Source: Actinomycetes bacterium (GTDB lineage: Bacteria > Actinomycetota > Acidimicrobiia > Acidimicrobiales > Ilumatobacteraceae). From it: DNA of 64,000 bases. Where the stretch lies: assembly GCA_025358125.1 (NCBI GenBank), contig JANYKS010000093.1, forward strand, positions 1-64,000. The letters run 5' to 3'. Positions 27,105 to 37,616 of the stretch are shown in pieces; position 1 is the stretch's first letter; every line of letters begins with the position of its first letter. The notes under the pieces are model-generated. The model was not told the DNA's origin, searched no databases, and saw only the letters and a list, made by a program, of their open reading frames with translations. The position numbers and the translations under genes are program-made.

Positions 27105-29540
27105 GTGAGCGTCGGAGAGCCGGTACCCGAACAGGCGCGGATCGTGATCATCGGCGGAGGGATTCTCGGCTGCAGCCTCGCATATCACCTGACGGCCATG
27201 GGCGAGAAAGATGTCGTGCTCGTCGAGCAGCACCGGCTCACGGAGGGCGCGACGTGGCACGCAGCCGGGCTCGTCGGTCAGTTGCGGTCGTCGCGCAACA
27301 CGACGCGGATGTTGGAACACTCGGTCGAGTTGTACTCCAGGCTGGAGGCCGAGACCGGTCAGGCCGTCGACTGGCATCAGGTCGGCAGCCTCCGCCTCGC
27401 GTGTTCGCCGGATCGCGTTCTGGAGCTCAAGCGGCTGGCGACGATGGCGAAGAGCTTCGGGCTGGCGATGGAGATCATCTCGCCCGCCAAGGCCCAGGAG
27501 CTGTTCCCGCTGATGTCGACGCAAGACGTCCTCGCCGCCGCGTTCTTGCCGACCGACGGCTACATCGATCCGGCGAGCGTGACCCAGGCGTTGGCGAAAG
27601 GCGCGCGATCGCGGAACGCGAAGATCCTCGAGCAGACGAGGGTCGACAAGATCACCGTCGACGGGCGGCGGGTCACGACCGTGCACACCGATCGCGGCGA
27701 CATCGCGTGTGAGATCGTCGTCAACGCGGCAGGCATGTGGGGATTGGAAGTCGCCCGGTTGGCCGGTGCCCGTGTGCCGGCGTTCGCGGTCGAGCATCAG
27801 TACGTGCTGACCGGGCCGATCGATGACATGCCTCGTGGCATGCCGACGATGCGCGATCCCGATCATCTCGTCTACTACAAGCCCGATGGTCAGGGGCTGC
27901 TGATCGGTGGGTACGAACCCGACACGTTGCCGTTCGCGGAGGGCGGCATCCCGTGGCCGTTCAAGCGGCAGCTGCTCGAACCGAATCTGGATCGCTTCGA
28001 GCAACTCGCAGTGCTGGCAGCCAAACGCACTCCCGTGATCGACAAAGCCGGCATCCGCACGTTGGTCAACGGCGCCATCCCGTACTCGGCCGACGCCGAT
28101 TTCGTGATGGGCAAGGTGCCCGAACTCGACAACTTCTATGTGGCCACCGGCTTCCTCTACGGCATCGCGGCCGGCGGCGGCGCAGGCAAGATGATGGCCG
28201 AGTGGATTCTCGATGGCCGACCGTCGCTCGATCTGTGGCCCCTCGATGTACGCCGGTTCGCGTTCCATCACACGACCCGCCAGTTCATGTATCCCCGCGC
28301 GGTCGAACTGTACGGTCATCACTACAAGCTGTCGGCGCCGGGCACCGAGCACGTCAGCTCGCGAGGTGTGCGCCGCAGCCCACTGCACGAAACACTCAAG
28401 ACCCGCAACGCGGTGTTCGGTTCTCGTGGCGGCTGGGAGCGACCGAATTGGTTCGCGCCCGACGGAGTCGAGCCGATCGACCGGCCATCGTTCACGAAGC
28501 CGAACTGGTTCGAGCATGTCGGCCGCGAGCACCTCGCGGTGCGCGAGCGCGTCGGTCTGATCGACCAGACATCGTTCGCCAAGTTCGAGATCTCCGGCAG
28601 TGGTGCGCCGGCGGCTGTGCAGCGGTTGTCCGTTGCCGACATGGACAAGTCCATCGGTACCGTCACCTATACCCAGCTGTGCAACGAGCACGGCGGCATC
28701 GAATGCGACCTCACGTTCACCCGTACCGGCCCGGACTCGTGGTATGTGGTCACCGGCTCCGCGTTCGGCGCCCACGACATGGGTTGGATCCGCTCCAACT
28801 CACCCGCCGACGGTTCCGTCGTCATACGCGACATGACGTCGGCGCGCGCCGTCATCAACCTCTGCGGACCGCTCGCCAGGGAGGTGTTGCAGGCCGTCTG
28901 CGAGGACGACGTGAGCAACGCCGCATTCCGCTACGGACGTGCCCGCGACATCACGATCGGTTCGGCGCCGGTGCTCGCGCTCCGAATCGGCTACGTCGGA
29001 GAGCTCGGTTGGGAGTTGCACATTCCGACCGAATACGCGGCCCACGTGTACGAACTCCTGCGCCGGACAGGCGAACCGTACGGCATCGCCGACATCGGCT
29101 ACCGCGCGATCGACACGTTGCGGATGGAGAAGGGCTACCTCTACTGGTCGACCGATATCACTCCGGATGTCACCCCATGGGAAGCCGGCCTGGCGTGGAG
29201 GGTCGATCTCGACAAGGGCGATTTCATCGGCCGCGACGCGCTCGTCGCGCACAAGCACGCGGGTGTCAACCGCCAGCTGTGTACGTTCACGTTGGAATCG
29301 ATGGCGTACCCGGTGAGCGGCGAGGCGATCATCTCCGACGGCGCCGTCGCCGGCTTCACCACGAGCGCGAACTTCGGCCACACCATTGCCAAACCGATCG
29401 TCTACGGATATCTGCCGATCGAATTGGCCGGTGATGCACGACGCACCGATTACGTCGTCGAGGTCTATGGCGAGCCGATCCCGGCTGTGCGCCACGCGGG
29501 TGCGCTCTACGATCCGCGCAACGCGAGACTGAAGACGTGA
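27105..29540 (+). CDS. dimethylglycine/sarcosine dehydrogenase family protein (FAD + GCV_T)
   Basis: 811 residues from the GTG at 27105; a GGAGGG at 27092 gives good spacing to it, better than to the ATG at 27099. N-terminal DAO domain: IVIIGGGILGCSLAYHL and EGATWHAAGL, whose His (about residue 52) aligns with the covalent-FAD His of DMGDH/SarDH. A linker and a C-terminal aminomethyltransferase (GCV_T) domain follow from about residue 420, with GYVGELGWELHIP and RMEKGYLYWSTDITPD. It demethylates dimethylglycine or sarcosine and hands the formaldehyde unit to THF as methylene-THF. The choline-kinase-like gene overlaps its stop (GTGA). Confidence 0.9.
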   Translation: MSVGEPVPEQARIVIIGGGILGCSLAYHLTAMGEKDVVLVEQHRLTEGATWHAAGLVGQLRSSRNTTRMLEHSVELYSRLEAETGQAVDWHQVGSLRLACSPDRVLELKRLATMAKSFGLAMEIISPAKAQELFPLMSTQDVLAAAFLPTDGYIDPASVTQALAKGARSRNAKILEQTRVDKITVDGRRVTTVHTDRGDIACEIVVNAAGMWGLEVARLAGARVPAFAVEHQYVLTGPIDDMPRGMPTMRDPDHLVYYKPDGQGLLIGGYEPDTLPFAEGGIPWPFKRQLLEPNLDRFEQLAVLAAKRTPVIDKAGIRTLVNGAIPYSADADFVMGKVPELDNFYVATGFLYGIAAGGGAGKMMAEWILDGRPSLDLWPLDVRRFAFHHTTRQFMYPRAVELYGHHYKLSAPGTEHVSSRGVRRSPLHETLKTRNAVFGSRGGWERPNWFAPDGVEPIDRPSFTKPNWFEHVGREHLAVRERVGLIDQTSFAKFEISGSGAPAAVQRLSVADMDKSIGTVTYTQLCNEHGGIECDLTFTRTGPDSWYVVTGSAFGAHDMGWIRSNSPADGSVVIRDMTSARAVINLCGPLAREVLQAVCEDDVSNAAFRYGRARDITIGSAPVLALRIGYVGELGWELHIPTEYAAHVYELLRRTGEPYGIADIGYRAIDTLRMEKGYLYWSTDITPDVTPWEAGLAWRVDLDKGDFIGRDALVAHKHAGVNRQLCTFTLESMAYPVSGEAIISDGAVAGFTTSANFGHTIAKPIVYGYLPIELAGDARRTDYVVEVYGEPIPAVRHAGALYDPRNARLKT

Positions 29541-30448
29541 ACGACGTCGCCGGCCTCGCTCCGTTTCTGGGGCGCATTCCCGAGCTCGCCGGCGTGAATG
29601 GGCTCGTCGCCAGCCGCTTGGGCGGGCTGACGAACCGCAACTACCTGATCGAGGCCGGCCAGACTCGATACGTGCTGCGGATCCCCGGTGAGGGCACCGC
29701 CGAATACATCGACCGTTTGGCTGAATCCGTCGCGGCGCGGTCGGCCGCGAAGGCAGGTGTGAACGCGCCGGTGGTCTTCTTCGACGCCGAGGACGGTCTG
29801 ATGATGACCCGTTTCGTCGACGGCGCGGCAACGATGAACGCGCACCGTTTCGCCGATCTCGCAGCAGTCGAGCGGGCGGCCGTCGCGTTCCGCCAGTTGC
29901 ACGAACGGGCGGAGCCGTTCGCCACCGACTTCCGGCTGTTCACGATGATCGACGACTACAAGAAACTGCTTGCGTCGAAAGGGACGACGCTTCCCGACGG
30001 TTACGACGACGTGCAGGCTCAGGCCGACTCCGCCCGACTGGCTCTGGAGGCTGCCCCGGTTCAGCTCGCGCCGTGCCATTGCGACCCGCTCTGCGAAAAC
30101 TTCCTCGACACGGGCGAGCGGATGTTCATCATCGACTACGAATATGCAGCGAACAACGATCCGATGTGGGATCTCGGCGATCTGTCGGTCGAGGCAGGTT
30201 TCGGACCGGCGCAGGATCAGGCACTCCTGCGCGCCTACTTCGGCGGTGACCCGCCCCTGGATCAAGTCGGCCGGATGGTCGCGCACAAAGCATTGTGCGA
30301 TCTGCTGTGGACGCTGTGGGGAGTCATCCAGCACGTCAACGCCAACCTGGCCGAGGACTTCTGGGCCTACGCCGTCGGTCGGTTCGAGCGGTGCCGACAA
30401 CTCATGGGTTCGGCCGAGTTCGCCGACCACGTTGCCGCTATCGGGTAG
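29537..30448 (+). CDS. choline kinase/APH family phosphotransferase
   Basis: 303 residues, GTG start overlapping the previous stop. N-terminal [24 protein letters not shown] resembles LicA/choline kinase. The catalytic Brenner-type motif reads [13 protein letters not shown], close to HxDxxxxN but with Cys between, and the metal Asp lies in [20 protein letters not shown], typical for choline/ethanolamine kinases. In this island choline or a related alcohol is the likely substrate. Its 3' end overlaps the convergent aldo/keto reductase gene by 11 bp. Confidence 0.85.
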   Translation: MNDVAGLAPFLGRIPELAGVNGLVASRLGGLTNRNYLIEAGQTRYVLRIPGEGTAEYIDRLAESVAARSAAKAGVNAPVVFFDAEDGLMMTRFVDGAATMNAHRFADLAAVERAAVAFRQLHERAEPFATDFRLFTMIDDYKKLLASKGTTLPDGYDDVQAQADSARLALEAAPVQLAPCHCDPLCENFLDTGERMFIIDYEYAANNDPMWDLGDLSVEAGFGPAQDQALLRAYFGGDPPLDQVGRMVAHKALCDLLWTLWGVIQHVNANLAEDFWAYAVGRFERCRQLMGSAEFADHVAAIG

Positions 30449-31505
30449 GTGCGTGCGCCGCAGATGTTGGGTCAACGTTGCTCTCGACATCGTCGGTCAC
30501 CCGGCTGAGCTGCTTCCAACGCATCCACGGCGCCGAATTGAAGAAGCTCGCGACCACGCTGCCGGGAGGGACCAGCTCGTCGCAGGCGAGCTGAATCTCT
30601 TCCGGCAGAATCATGTCCAGCACCGGCAGCAGCCCGACGAGTTGGGCGACGTTCTTGGGCCCGATGATCGGGGCCGTGATGCCCGGTTGGTCCTTGACGA
30701 AGCAGATCGCCAGCTGGGCCGGGTCCAAGCCCCTCTCGCGGGCCATCGCCGCGAACCGATTGCCGACCGCGACGCCTGCCGGGGTGACTCGTTCGGCGTA
30801 GATGCCGCCTCGGTCCGCGACCCGTGAACCCGCTGGCGCCGGCGCGCCGTCCGAGTAGCGGCCGGCCAGCATGCCCATTGCCAGCGGCGACCAGGCGAGC
30901 ACGCCGAGACCATGGCGCTGGCAGGCCGGCAACATCTCGTTCTCGAGTCGGCGGTCGAGCAGGTTGAACGGCGATTGTTCGGTGACGAATCTGGCCAGAC
31001 CTCGCCGCTCGCTCGTCATCACGCCCTCGACCACATGCCATGCCGGCGCCGTCGAGCTGCCGATGTAGCGGACCTTGCCGGAATGGACGAGATCGTCGAG
31101 CGCGCCGAGTGTCTCCTCCAGCGGCGTATCGAAATCGGGTCGATGGAGTTGATAGAGATCGACGTGCTCGACGCCGAGCCGCTTCAAAGAGTCCTCGCAG
31201 GCACGAATGATGTGCAGCCGCGAATTGCCCCGGTCGTTCGGGCCGGTACCGGTCGGGTAGTGCACCTTGGTCGCGATCAGGACGTCGTCGCGGCGTCCGT
31301 TCTGCTCCAGCGCCTCGCCGATGATCCGCTCGGACTCACCGGCTGCATAGCTGTTGGAGGTGTCGATCAGATTGATGCCGCCGTCGATCGCGGCATGGAT
31401 CATCCGGATCCCCTCGTCGCGCGGCGTCGGGTTGGCGAGGTTGTCGGTGCCGAGAACGAGCGGCGAGACGAGCACGCCGGTGCGGCCGAGGCGGCGGTAT
31501 TCCAT
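30438..31505 (-). CDS. aldo/keto reductase
   Basis: 355 residues. N-terminal [20 protein letters not shown], catalytic Asp/Tyr in [15 protein letters not shown], Lys in VLIATKVHY and His in [15 protein letters not shown] are all there, as is the late NADPH region [19 protein letters not shown]. It reduces an aldehyde or ketone with NADPH. It lies 8 bp downstream of an SDR gene, so the two form an operon. Substrate unknown. Confidence 0.92.
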   Translation of the reverse strand: MEYRRLGRTGVLVSPLVLGTDNLANPTPRDEGIRMIHAAIDGGINLIDTSNSYAAGESERIIGEALEQNGRRDDVLIATKVHYPTGTGPNDRGNSRLHIIRACEDSLKRLGVEHVDLYQLHRPDFDTPLEETLGALDDLVHSGKVRYIGSSTAPAWHVVEGVMTSERRGLARFVTEQSPFNLLDRRLENEMLPACQRHGLGVLAWSPLAMGMLAGRYSDGAPAPAGSRVADRGGIYAERVTPAGVAVGNRFAAMARERGLDPAQLAICFVKDQPGITAPIIGPKNVAQLVGLLPVLDMILPEEIQLACDELVPPGSVVASFFNSAPWMRWKQLSRVTDDVESNVDPTSAAHAPTR

Positions 31506-31513
31506 CGCTGCCC

Positions 31514-32254
31514 CTAACCGGCCGTGACGCCGGCATCGACGGCGACGAGCGCGCCGGTCATGTAGCTCGCCGCATCCGAAGCGAGGAACAGCACGACCCG
31601 ACCGATCTCTTCGGGCTGGGCGAGACGCCCCATCGGGATCGCCCTGTCGGCCATGCTCGCAAGGTAGTCATCGGTGACGGCCGCGGCCCGTCCGCCGGCG
31701 CGCAGCATCGGCGTATCGACCTCGCCGGGGCACACACCGTTGACGCGGATGCCGTCCCGGGCGTGATCGAGAGCGAGTGCGCGGGTGAGGTTATGGATCG
31801 CGCCTTTGCTGGCGCAGTACGCAGCATGCCCGGTTCCGCCGGAGTCGCCCCACATCGAACCGAAGTTGACGATCGCGCCGCCGCCGCCGCGTTTCATCGC
31901 CCGGATCGCAGCGCGGCACATGAAGAACGTGCCGTTGACGTTGACGTTCATGACCCGCTGCCAATCGGCGTCGCTGGTGGCCTCTGCGTTCGCGCGCACG
32001 ATGGTGCCGGCTGCGTTGACAACCACGTCCAGACCGCCGTGATTCCTCACCGCTCTCTCGACCGCTGCGTCGCAGAACGCCGAGTCGGTCACGTCGCCGA
32101 CCACCGCAGTTCCGCCGATCAGGGTCGCGGTTCGCTCTGCGCCGTCGGGATCGCGGTCGACGACGAAGACGTGGTCGCCCTCGGCCGCGAACAGCCGCGC
32201 CGTCGCAGCTCCCATACCCGACGCCGCGCCGGTGACGATCACGGTTCTGCCCAT
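31514..32254 (-). CDS. short-chain dehydrogenase/reductase
   Basis: 246 residues, classical [15 protein letters not shown] cofactor loop, NAAG, catalytic Ser in [10 protein letters not shown] and [11 protein letters not shown] with Tyr and Lys. The Asp in [10 protein letters not shown] after the second strand suggests NAD(H). An alcohol dehydrogenase or reductase of unknown substrate, followed by an aldo/keto reductase gene. Confidence 0.92.
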   Translation of the reverse strand: MGRTVIVTGAASGMGAATARLFAAEGDHVFVVDRDPDGAERTATLIGGTAVVGDVTDSAFCDAAVERAVRNHGGLDVVVNAAGTIVRANAEATSDADWQRVMNVNVNGTFFMCRAAIRAMKRGGGGAIVNFGSMWGDSGGTGHAAYCASKGAIHNLTRALALDHARDGIRVNGVCPGEVDTPMLRAGGRAAAVTDDYLASMADRAIPMGRLAQPEEIGRVVLFLASDAASYMTGALVAVDAGVTAG

Positions 32255-32324
32255 GGGCCGAAGCTAGCAGTCCGGTCCCGGCTCGCTGGTCCTGGCAGTC
32301 TGGTCCTGGGTCTAGGATGACGTA

Positions 32325-32340
32325 CTCGCCGTCAGGCGAG
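32325..32340 (+). promoter_or_regulatory. leader hairpin before the homocysteine methyltransferase gene
   Basis: CTCGCC (32325-32330) and GGCGAG (32335-32340) form a perfect 6-bp stem with a GTCA loop, 10 bp after a TAGGAT -10-like hexamer (32313-32318). It could be a leader stem in the transcript; I see no known riboswitch. Confidence 0.3.
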
Positions 32341-32366
32341 AAATTTCCACTAGCCGGGAGGAATGG

Positions 32367-33308
32367 GTGGCCTACCAACAGCTCAAGCAGCGGCTCGACG
32401 ACGGCGAGATCATCGTGCTCGACGGTGCCACCGGCACCGAACTGCAACGCCGTGGCGTGTCGATGGACCCGGCCGCGTGGTCCGGCGCGGCCACGCTCGA
32501 CAACGATCAGCTGCTGACCGAGATCCACGCGGACTACATCCGTGCCGGCTCCGATGTCGTGACCGCCAACACCTATGCGTCGTCGAGGTTGATGCTGACC
32601 CCGGCCGGCTTGGGTGATCAGGTCGTCGAGATCAACGAGCGCGCGGTCGAGGCCGCGCTGCGGGCACGCGAGCAGACAGCCACCGCCGCCGTCGTTGCCG
32701 TGGCCGGATCGCTCTCGCACATGGTGCCCGTCTCGTCGGGAACGGCGGTCGTCGATGCGAGCAGCGTGCCGTCCGATCAGCAGATGTCAGATGCATTCCA
32801 CGAACTCGCCGGCATCCTCAAGGACTCTGGCGTCGATCACATCATGCTCGAGATGATGTACAACCCGGTCAGGACCAAGCTCGCTCTGGACGCGGCGCTC
32901 GCCACGGGCCTGCCGGTATGGTTCGGGATGAGTGCCCGCCGAGCCGGCGATGGCCGCGTGATCAGCTACGATCTGCTCGACGACCATCCGCTGACCGCGA
33001 TCGCCGGTCTCATCCCCGCTTCCGGCGTCGACGCCGCCGGTTTGATGCACACCGGCTCGGAGATGATTGCCGACGCGCTCGCGCTCGTTCGCCCGTACTT
33101 CGACGGGCCACTGCTCGCGTATCCGGACTCCGGCTATTTCGAGATGCCCGATTGGCGCTTCGTCGACACGATCGATCCGGCGAGGCTGCAGCAGTTCTTC
33201 GGCGAATGGATCCGTGAGGGGGTGCGGCTCATCGGCGGCTGCTGCGGGCTCACGATCGAGCACGTCGAGGCAGCCGTGAGGGCCCGCGCAGAACGTTCAG
33301 GAAACTGA
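32367..33308 (+). CDS. homocysteine S-methyltransferase family protein (BHMT/MetH-N type)
   Basis: 313 residues, GTG start after GGGAGGAA. N-terminal [14 protein letters not shown], then [12 protein letters not shown] with the first substrate/zinc region, and the C-terminal zinc site [11 protein letters not shown] with two adjacent Cys; a third Cys expected around residue 210-240 is not obvious, and the usual NC motif there is replaced by AAGLMHTG, which is notable. Members methylate homocysteine from betaine, S-methylmethionine or a corrinoid. In this island betaine or dimethylglycine-linked chemistry is plausible. It lies 5 bp upstream of the choline dehydrogenase gene. Confidence 0.82.
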   Translation: MAYQQLKQRLDDGEIIVLDGATGTELQRRGVSMDPAAWSGAATLDNDQLLTEIHADYIRAGSDVVTANTYASSRLMLTPAGLGDQVVEINERAVEAALRAREQTATAAVVAVAGSLSHMVPVSSGTAVVDASSVPSDQQMSDAFHELAGILKDSGVDHIMLEMMYNPVRTKLALDAALATGLPVWFGMSARRAGDGRVISYDLLDDHPLTAIAGLIPASGVDAAGLMHTGSEMIADALALVRPYFDGPLLAYPDSGYFEMPDWRFVDTIDPARLQQFFGEWIREGVRLIGGCCGLTIEHVEAAVRARAERSGN

Positions 33309-33313
33309 CCGAC

Positions 33314-35035
33314 GTGGCTTCGTCGACAACCCCTCCAAAGACCACGTCTCCAACGACCACGTCTCGAACCAACACGTCTCGAACCACTTACGACTACGTC
33401 ATCGTCGGCGGCGGCTCCGCCGGGTGTGCGCTCGCCAATCGCTTGAGCGCGGATCCGACCAAGACCGTCCTGGTGCTCGAAGCGGGGCGACGCGACTACA
33501 AGTGGGACGTCTTCATCCACATGCCGGCCGCGTTGGCGTTCCCGATCGGCAGCAGGTTCTACGACTGGAAGTACGAGTCCGAGCCGGAGCCGTTCATGAA
33601 CGGGCGCCGGGTGTACCACGCCCGCGGCAAGGTGCTCGGCGGCTCGAGCAGTATCAACGGGATGATCTTCCAGCGCGGCAACCCGCTCGACTACGAGCGT
33701 TGGGGAGCCGACGCCGGCATGGACACGTGGGACTATGCCCACTGCCTCCCGTACTTCAAGAAGATGGAGAAGTGCATGGCGGGAGGTGACGAATTCCGCG
33801 GCGTGAAGGGTCCACTCGTGCTGGAGCGCGGCCCAGCGTGCTCACCACTGTTCGACGCCTTCTTCGAGGCCGTCCAGCAAGCCGGTTATCCCATCACCAA
33901 GGACGTCAACGGCTATCAGCAGGAAGGCTTCGCCAAATTCGACCGCAACATCAGCCGTGGTCGCCGGCTCAGCGCGGCGCGCGCCTATCTTCATCCGGTG
34001 CTGAAGCGGCCGAACCTCTCGCTCACCTGCCGGGCGTTGGTGAGCAAGGTGCTGTTCGACGACAAGCGTGCCACTGGCGTCGAGTTCAGCGTCGGTCGCG
34101 CCAAGCCCCAGACCGTCAATGGGCGCGAGGTCATCTTGTGCGGCGGCTCGATCAACACACCGCAGCTACTGCAACTCAGCGGCATCGGCAATCAGGACGA
34201 ACTGACCTCGCTCGGAATCCCGATCGTGCATCATCTGCCGGGTGTCGGTGAGAACATGCAGGACCATCTCGAGGTGTACATCCAGCACTCCTGCAAGCAG
34301 CCGGTGTCGATGCAGCCGGCGCTGAAGATGTGGAGACGACCGTGGATCGGATTCCGCTGGCTGTTCTTGCGCAACGGACCTGGCGCCACCAACCACTTCG
34401 AGGCCGGCGGCTTCGTGCGCAGCAACGAGAACGTGAAGTATCCGAACCTGATGTTCCACTTCCTACCTCTCGCGATCCGCTACGACGGGTCGCCGCCCCC
34501 CGGTGGCGAAAAGCTGGAGCACGGCTACCAGGTTCACATCGGGCCGATGTACAGCGACTCGCGCGGCTCGGTCAAGATCAAGTCGCGTGATCCGCTGGCC
34601 AAGCCGGCGTTGCGGTTCAACTACCTCTCGACCGATCAGGACCGGCGCGAGTGGGTCGAGGCGATCCACGTGACGCGCAGCATTCTCGGCGCACCGGCGT
34701 TCGCCGACTTCAGCAACGGTGAGATCTCGCCGGGGCCGCTGGTACGGACCGACGAACAGATCCTCGACTGGGTCGCGAACGACGCCGAGACGGCCTTGCA
34801 TCCGTCGTGCACGTGCCGGATGGGTATCGACGAGATGTCCGTGGTCGATCCGCTGACGATGAAGGTCCACGGCGTCGAGGGGTTGCGTATCTGTGACGCC
34901 TCGGCGATGCCCTACGTCACGAACGGCAACATCTATGCGCCGGTGATGATGATGGCGGAGAAGGCCGCCGACCTGATCGCCGGCAACACCCCGCTCCCCC
35001 CAGGGCACGTCGACTTCTACCGCCACGGCGTCTGA
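33314..35035 (+). CDS. betA: GMC oxidoreductase, choline dehydrogenase-like
   Basis: 573 residues, GTG start. FAD motif [22 protein letters not shown] signature 1 around [19 protein letters not shown] and signature 2 in [16 protein letters not shown], and the C-terminal catalytic His/Asn-type region HPSCTCRMG and [17 protein letters not shown]. Closest to BetA, which oxidises choline to betaine aldehyde and on to glycine betaine. No betB aldehyde dehydrogenase is in the window, so BetA would have to do both steps or betB lies elsewhere. The first 25 residues are a Thr/Ser-rich run coded by DNA repeats. Confidence 0.9.
   Translation: MASSTTPPKTTSPTTTSRTNTSRTTYDYVIVGGGSAGCALANRLSADPTKTVLVLEAGRRDYKWDVFIHMPAALAFPIGSRFYDWKYESEPEPFMNGRRVYHARGKVLGGSSSINGMIFQRGNPLDYERWGADAGMDTWDYAHCLPYFKKMEKCMAGGDEFRGVKGPLVLERGPACSPLFDAFFEAVQQAGYPITKDVNGYQQEGFAKFDRNISRGRRLSAARAYLHPVLKRPNLSLTCRALVSKVLFDDKRATGVEFSVGRAKPQTVNGREVILCGGSINTPQLLQLSGIGNQDELTSLGIPIVHHLPGVGENMQDHLEVYIQHSCKQPVSMQPALKMWRRPWIGFRWLFLRNGPGATNHFEAGGFVRSNENVKYPNLMFHFLPLAIRYDGSPPPGGEKLEHGYQVHIGPMYSDSRGSVKIKSRDPLAKPALRFNYLSTDQDRREWVEAIHVTRSILGAPAFADFSNGEISPGPLVRTDEQILDWVANDAETALHPSCTCRMGIDEMSVVDPLTMKVHGVEGLRICDASAMPYVTNGNIYAPVMMMAEKAADLIAGNTPLPPGHVDFYRHGV
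33341..33385 (+). repeat. 15-bp tandem repeat at the betA N-terminus
   Basis: Three 15-bp units of the ACCACGTCTCGAACC type (33341-33355, 33356-33370, 33371-33385) code a TTS-rich N-terminal tail before the FAD fold. Confidence 0.85.
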
Positions 35036-35362
35036 TGCGTGTCGGGCGCCATTTCCGCCGTCGCCACAGCCGGCCGTTGCCGGCAATGGCCGCCGCCGAC
35101 TGACAACGCAGTCTGCCCGTGCGCAATCAGGCGGGCGGCGACATCGCGCGGGCAGTGAGTGCGAACAGCCGGGCCGGAGTCTGCTGGCCGCCGCCGACTC
35201 ACAACGCAGTCTGCCCGGCCGCCGCCGACTCATAACGCAGTCTGCCCGCGTGCAATCAGGCGGGCAGCGACATCGCGCGGGCAGTCGGTGGAGGCGGGGG
35301 GCGACATCGCGCGGGCAGTGAGTGCGAACAGGCGGGCTGCTACGGCAAACCCGCGGCGCGGA
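35036..35362. repeat. intergenic array of mixed direct repeats between betA and folC
   Basis: No gene is seen in these 327 bp. Repeat A, of the type GCCGCCGCCGACTCACAAC plus GCAGTCTGCCCG (about 31 bp), occurs at about 35089-35119, 35187-35217 and 35218-35249. Repeat B, containing CAATCAGGCGGGC and GACATCGCGCGGGCAGT, occurs at about 35120-35167, 35250-35288 and, without its first part, 35301-35336. GCCCG and CGGGC in A and B can pair across the A/B junction, making small hairpins. The flanking genes are convergent. Confidence 0.85.
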
Positions 35363-36679
35363 TCAACCGTTGGAGCGGCGGGTGAGCCAGGCGCGAGCGT
35401 CGGCGGCGAGGTAGATCGAGCCGGTGACGACGATCAGGTCGTCGGCCGAGGCGGTGGCGAGCGCGGCGTGCAGCGCGTCGCCGATGTCGTCGATGGCGCT
35501 GGCCGAACAACCGAGAGCGATGGCAACGGCTGCGAGTTCTGAGGCTGCTCGCGCTCGCAGCGTCGGGGGAGTGCACGCGATGATCTCGTCGAACGTCGTC
35601 GCCTCGAGCGCGTCGAGCATTCGTTGGGGATTGCGCCCCGACAGCAGCCCGATGATCAGCGTTTTGCGCCCGCTACACGCGATGTCGTCGTGCAGCGCTT
35701 TCGCGAGGGCTGTGGCAGCGTCTGGATTGTGGGCACTGTCGACGATCACCAACGGCCGCTCGATCACCGTCTCGAGGCGGGCCGGCATCTGCACCTGTGC
35801 CAGGGCCGAAGCGACATTCTCGGGCGGCAGAGCCCGGCGGCGGAACGCGCTGGCGGCCGCGACCGCGAGCGCGCAATTGCTCGACTGGTGTGCACCGTGC
35901 AGCGGAAGGGCGAGGTCGTTCAGCCGCTGCATCGGGGTGGTGACCGAGAGCACCCGGCCGGAGTCGGAAGCCGCGTCGGACTCGATCACGATGTCTTCGC
36001 CGAGCCGCCAGACCTGACTTGGCAACTGATCACGGAAAACATGCTCGAGTCGCGGCTCGATCGCGCCGAGGATGACGTGCGCGCCGGGCTTGACGATGCC
36101 GGCCTTCTCGGCCGCGACCCGCATCCGCCAGTCTCCTTCGCCGTTGGTGTGATCGAACCCGATGTTGGTAACGACAGCAACCCGGCCGTCGGCGACGTTG
36201 GTCGCGTCGAAACGGCCGAGCACGCCGACCTCGACCACCGCGACGTCGACCTGCTGCTCGGCGAACCAGGTGTAGGCCGCACCGGTCAGGACCTCGAACG
36301 GCATCAGCCGGTCACCGAGCACATGCTCGGCAGCCTCCATCGCGGTGAACAGCACCGCCAGCGAGCCGTCGTCGATGTCCACGTCGTCGATCCGGAACCG
36401 CTCGTTGTACTTGGCGAGATGCGGGCTGGAGTAGGTGCCGACGCGCATGCCCTCGGCCATCAACAAGCGGGTGATGATCCGCGACGTGGAACCCTTGCCG
36501 TTGGTGCCGGTGACGTGGATGACCGGCAGCGTCGCCTGCGGATTGCCGAGCAGCTCGACGAAGCGGCGCATCCGGTCGAGGGAGAGGTCGACATTGCCGG
36601 TGCGGCCGGATCGCGCGGCCCAGGTGCTGTAGTCGATGTGGCCCTCGACGTACTCGATTGCCGCGTCGATCTCCATCAC
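35363..36679 (-). CDS. folC: bifunctional folylpolyglutamate synthase/dihydrofolate synthase
   Basis: 438 residues. The Mur-ligase-type P-loop is VTGTNGKGSTSRI; further motifs are VGTYSSPHLAKYNERFRI and the HxxxN-type VVDSAHNPDAA. It adds glutamates to folates, which keeps tetrahydrofolate in the cell and improves binding to C1 enzymes. It lies 19 bp downstream of the Fe-S subunit of formate dehydrogenase and is the last gene of the one-carbon operon. An unusually fitting context for folC. Confidence 0.95.
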   Translation of the reverse strand: MMEIDAAIEYVEGHIDYSTWAARSGRTGNVDLSLDRMRRFVELLGNPQATLPVIHVTGTNGKGSTSRIITRLLMAEGMRVGTYSSPHLAKYNERFRIDDVDIDDGSLAVLFTAMEAAEHVLGDRLMPFEVLTGAAYTWFAEQQVDVAVVEVGVLGRFDATNVADGRVAVVTNIGFDHTNGEGDWRMRVAAEKAGIVKPGAHVILGAIEPRLEHVFRDQLPSQVWRLGEDIVIESDAASDSGRVLSVTTPMQRLNDLALPLHGAHQSSNCALAVAAASAFRRRALPPENVASALAQVQMPARLETVIERPLVIVDSAHNPDAATALAKALHDDIACSGRKTLIIGLLSGRNPQRMLDALEATTFDEIIACTPPTLRARAASELAAVAIALGCSASAIDDIGDALHAALATASADDLIVVTGSIYLAADARAWLTRRSNG

Positions 36680-36698
36680 GAAAAGCTAGTGGGCAGAG

Positions 36699-37616
36699 TC
36701 AGTCGCGTTTGTGGTTCTGCACGTGCTGGAAACCGAACCGGCCCTTGATGCAGAGGTTGCCCGACGTCACCGAATGATCGAGCGGAGACGTGACCTTCAC
36801 GATCTCGTTGTCCTGGGTGTGCAACGTGAGCGTGCAGCCGACGCCGCAGTACGGACAGATCGTGTCCGTCTGGCGCTGAGCCGATTCGTCCCACGTGCCG
36901 AGTTCGCGCATGTCGTGCTCGGTCTTGAACATCAGCGCACCGGTGGGGCAGACGGCAATGCAGTTTCCGCAGTAGACGCACGCCGACTCTGGCAGCTCGA
37001 CGCCGAATTCGGTGCTGATGTGGGCGTCGAAGCCACGGCCGGCGACGGTGATCGCGAACGAGTTCTGCCACTGCTCGCCGCACGCGTCGACGCACTTGTA
37101 GCAGAGGATGCAGCGCGAGTAGTCGCGCACGTACAGTTCGTTGTCGATCTTCACCGGCTGCTTGACGGTCTTGGCGATCTCGCCGTAGCGCGTGGGATCC
37201 GCCCCGTACTGCTTCATCCAGCCGGCGACGCTGGGTGCTGCGGAGAGATCGACCGATGAACCGAGAAGTTCCAGAACCATCTTGCGCGAGTGGCGGACGC
37301 GCTCGGTGTCCGTGTGCACCACCATGCCCGGCTCGACCTTGCGCGAGCACGACGGCACGAGCACGCGGCTGTTCTCGACCTCGACCACGCACAACCGGCA
37401 GGCATTGACGGGATCGAGCGTGTCGCCGTAGCAAAGCGTTGGCACAGCCGTGCCGCGCGACTCGCACGCGTCGAGGATGGTGGCGCCCTCCGGCACCTTG
37501 ATCTCGTGGCCATCGAGCTGGATCGTGACCGCCCGGCGAGGAAGGCCGACCGGTGTTTCCTGGGGTCGTGTGTCGATCCGTGTCGTGTCGATCCGCGCCG
37601 TGTCGGTCTGTGTCAT
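36699..37616 (-). CDS. formate dehydrogenase Fe-S subunit carrying the detached [4Fe-4S] domain of the catalytic subunit
   Basis: 305 residues, ATG at 37616 overlapping the fdhB stop as ATGA. Order: Thr/Arg-rich tail; a [2Fe-2S] domain (about 30-110; PTLCYGDTLDPVNACRLCVVEV and a later Cys); a two-cluster ferredoxin-type region (CILCYKCVDACGEQW and CVYCGNCIAVCPTGAL); and from about 250 the Cys motif CPYCGVGCTLTLHTQDNEI with a last Cys in SGNLCIKGRFG. This final part is normally the N-terminal [4Fe-4S] domain of the molybdenum subunit, immediately followed by the region where the separate FdhA here begins. It should pass electrons from FdhA to FdhB. Confidence 0.9.
   Translation of the reverse strand: MTQTDTARIDTTRIDTRPQETPVGLPRRAVTIQLDGHEIKVPEGATILDACESRGTAVPTLCYGDTLDPVNACRLCVVEVENSRVLVPSCSRKVEPGMVVHTDTERVRHSRKMVLELLGSSVDLSAAPSVAGWMKQYGADPTRYGEIAKTVKQPVKIDNELYVRDYSRCILCYKCVDACGEQWQNSFAITVAGRGFDAHISTEFGVELPESACVYCGNCIAVCPTGALMFKTEHDMRELGTWDESAQRQTDTICPYCGVGCTLTLHTQDNEIVKVTSPLDHSVTSGNLCIKGRFGFQHVQNHKRD
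37567..37613 (-). repeat. 15-bp imperfect tandem repeat at the N-terminus of the Fe-S subunit
   Basis: About three imperfect 15-bp units coding RIDTT/ARIDT-like pentapeptides right after the start codon. Confidence 0.65.

Noticed and set aside
35088-35336. CRISPR array.
   Set aside because: Repeats are of two kinds, unevenly spaced and adjacent, with no unique spacers and no cas genes in the window.
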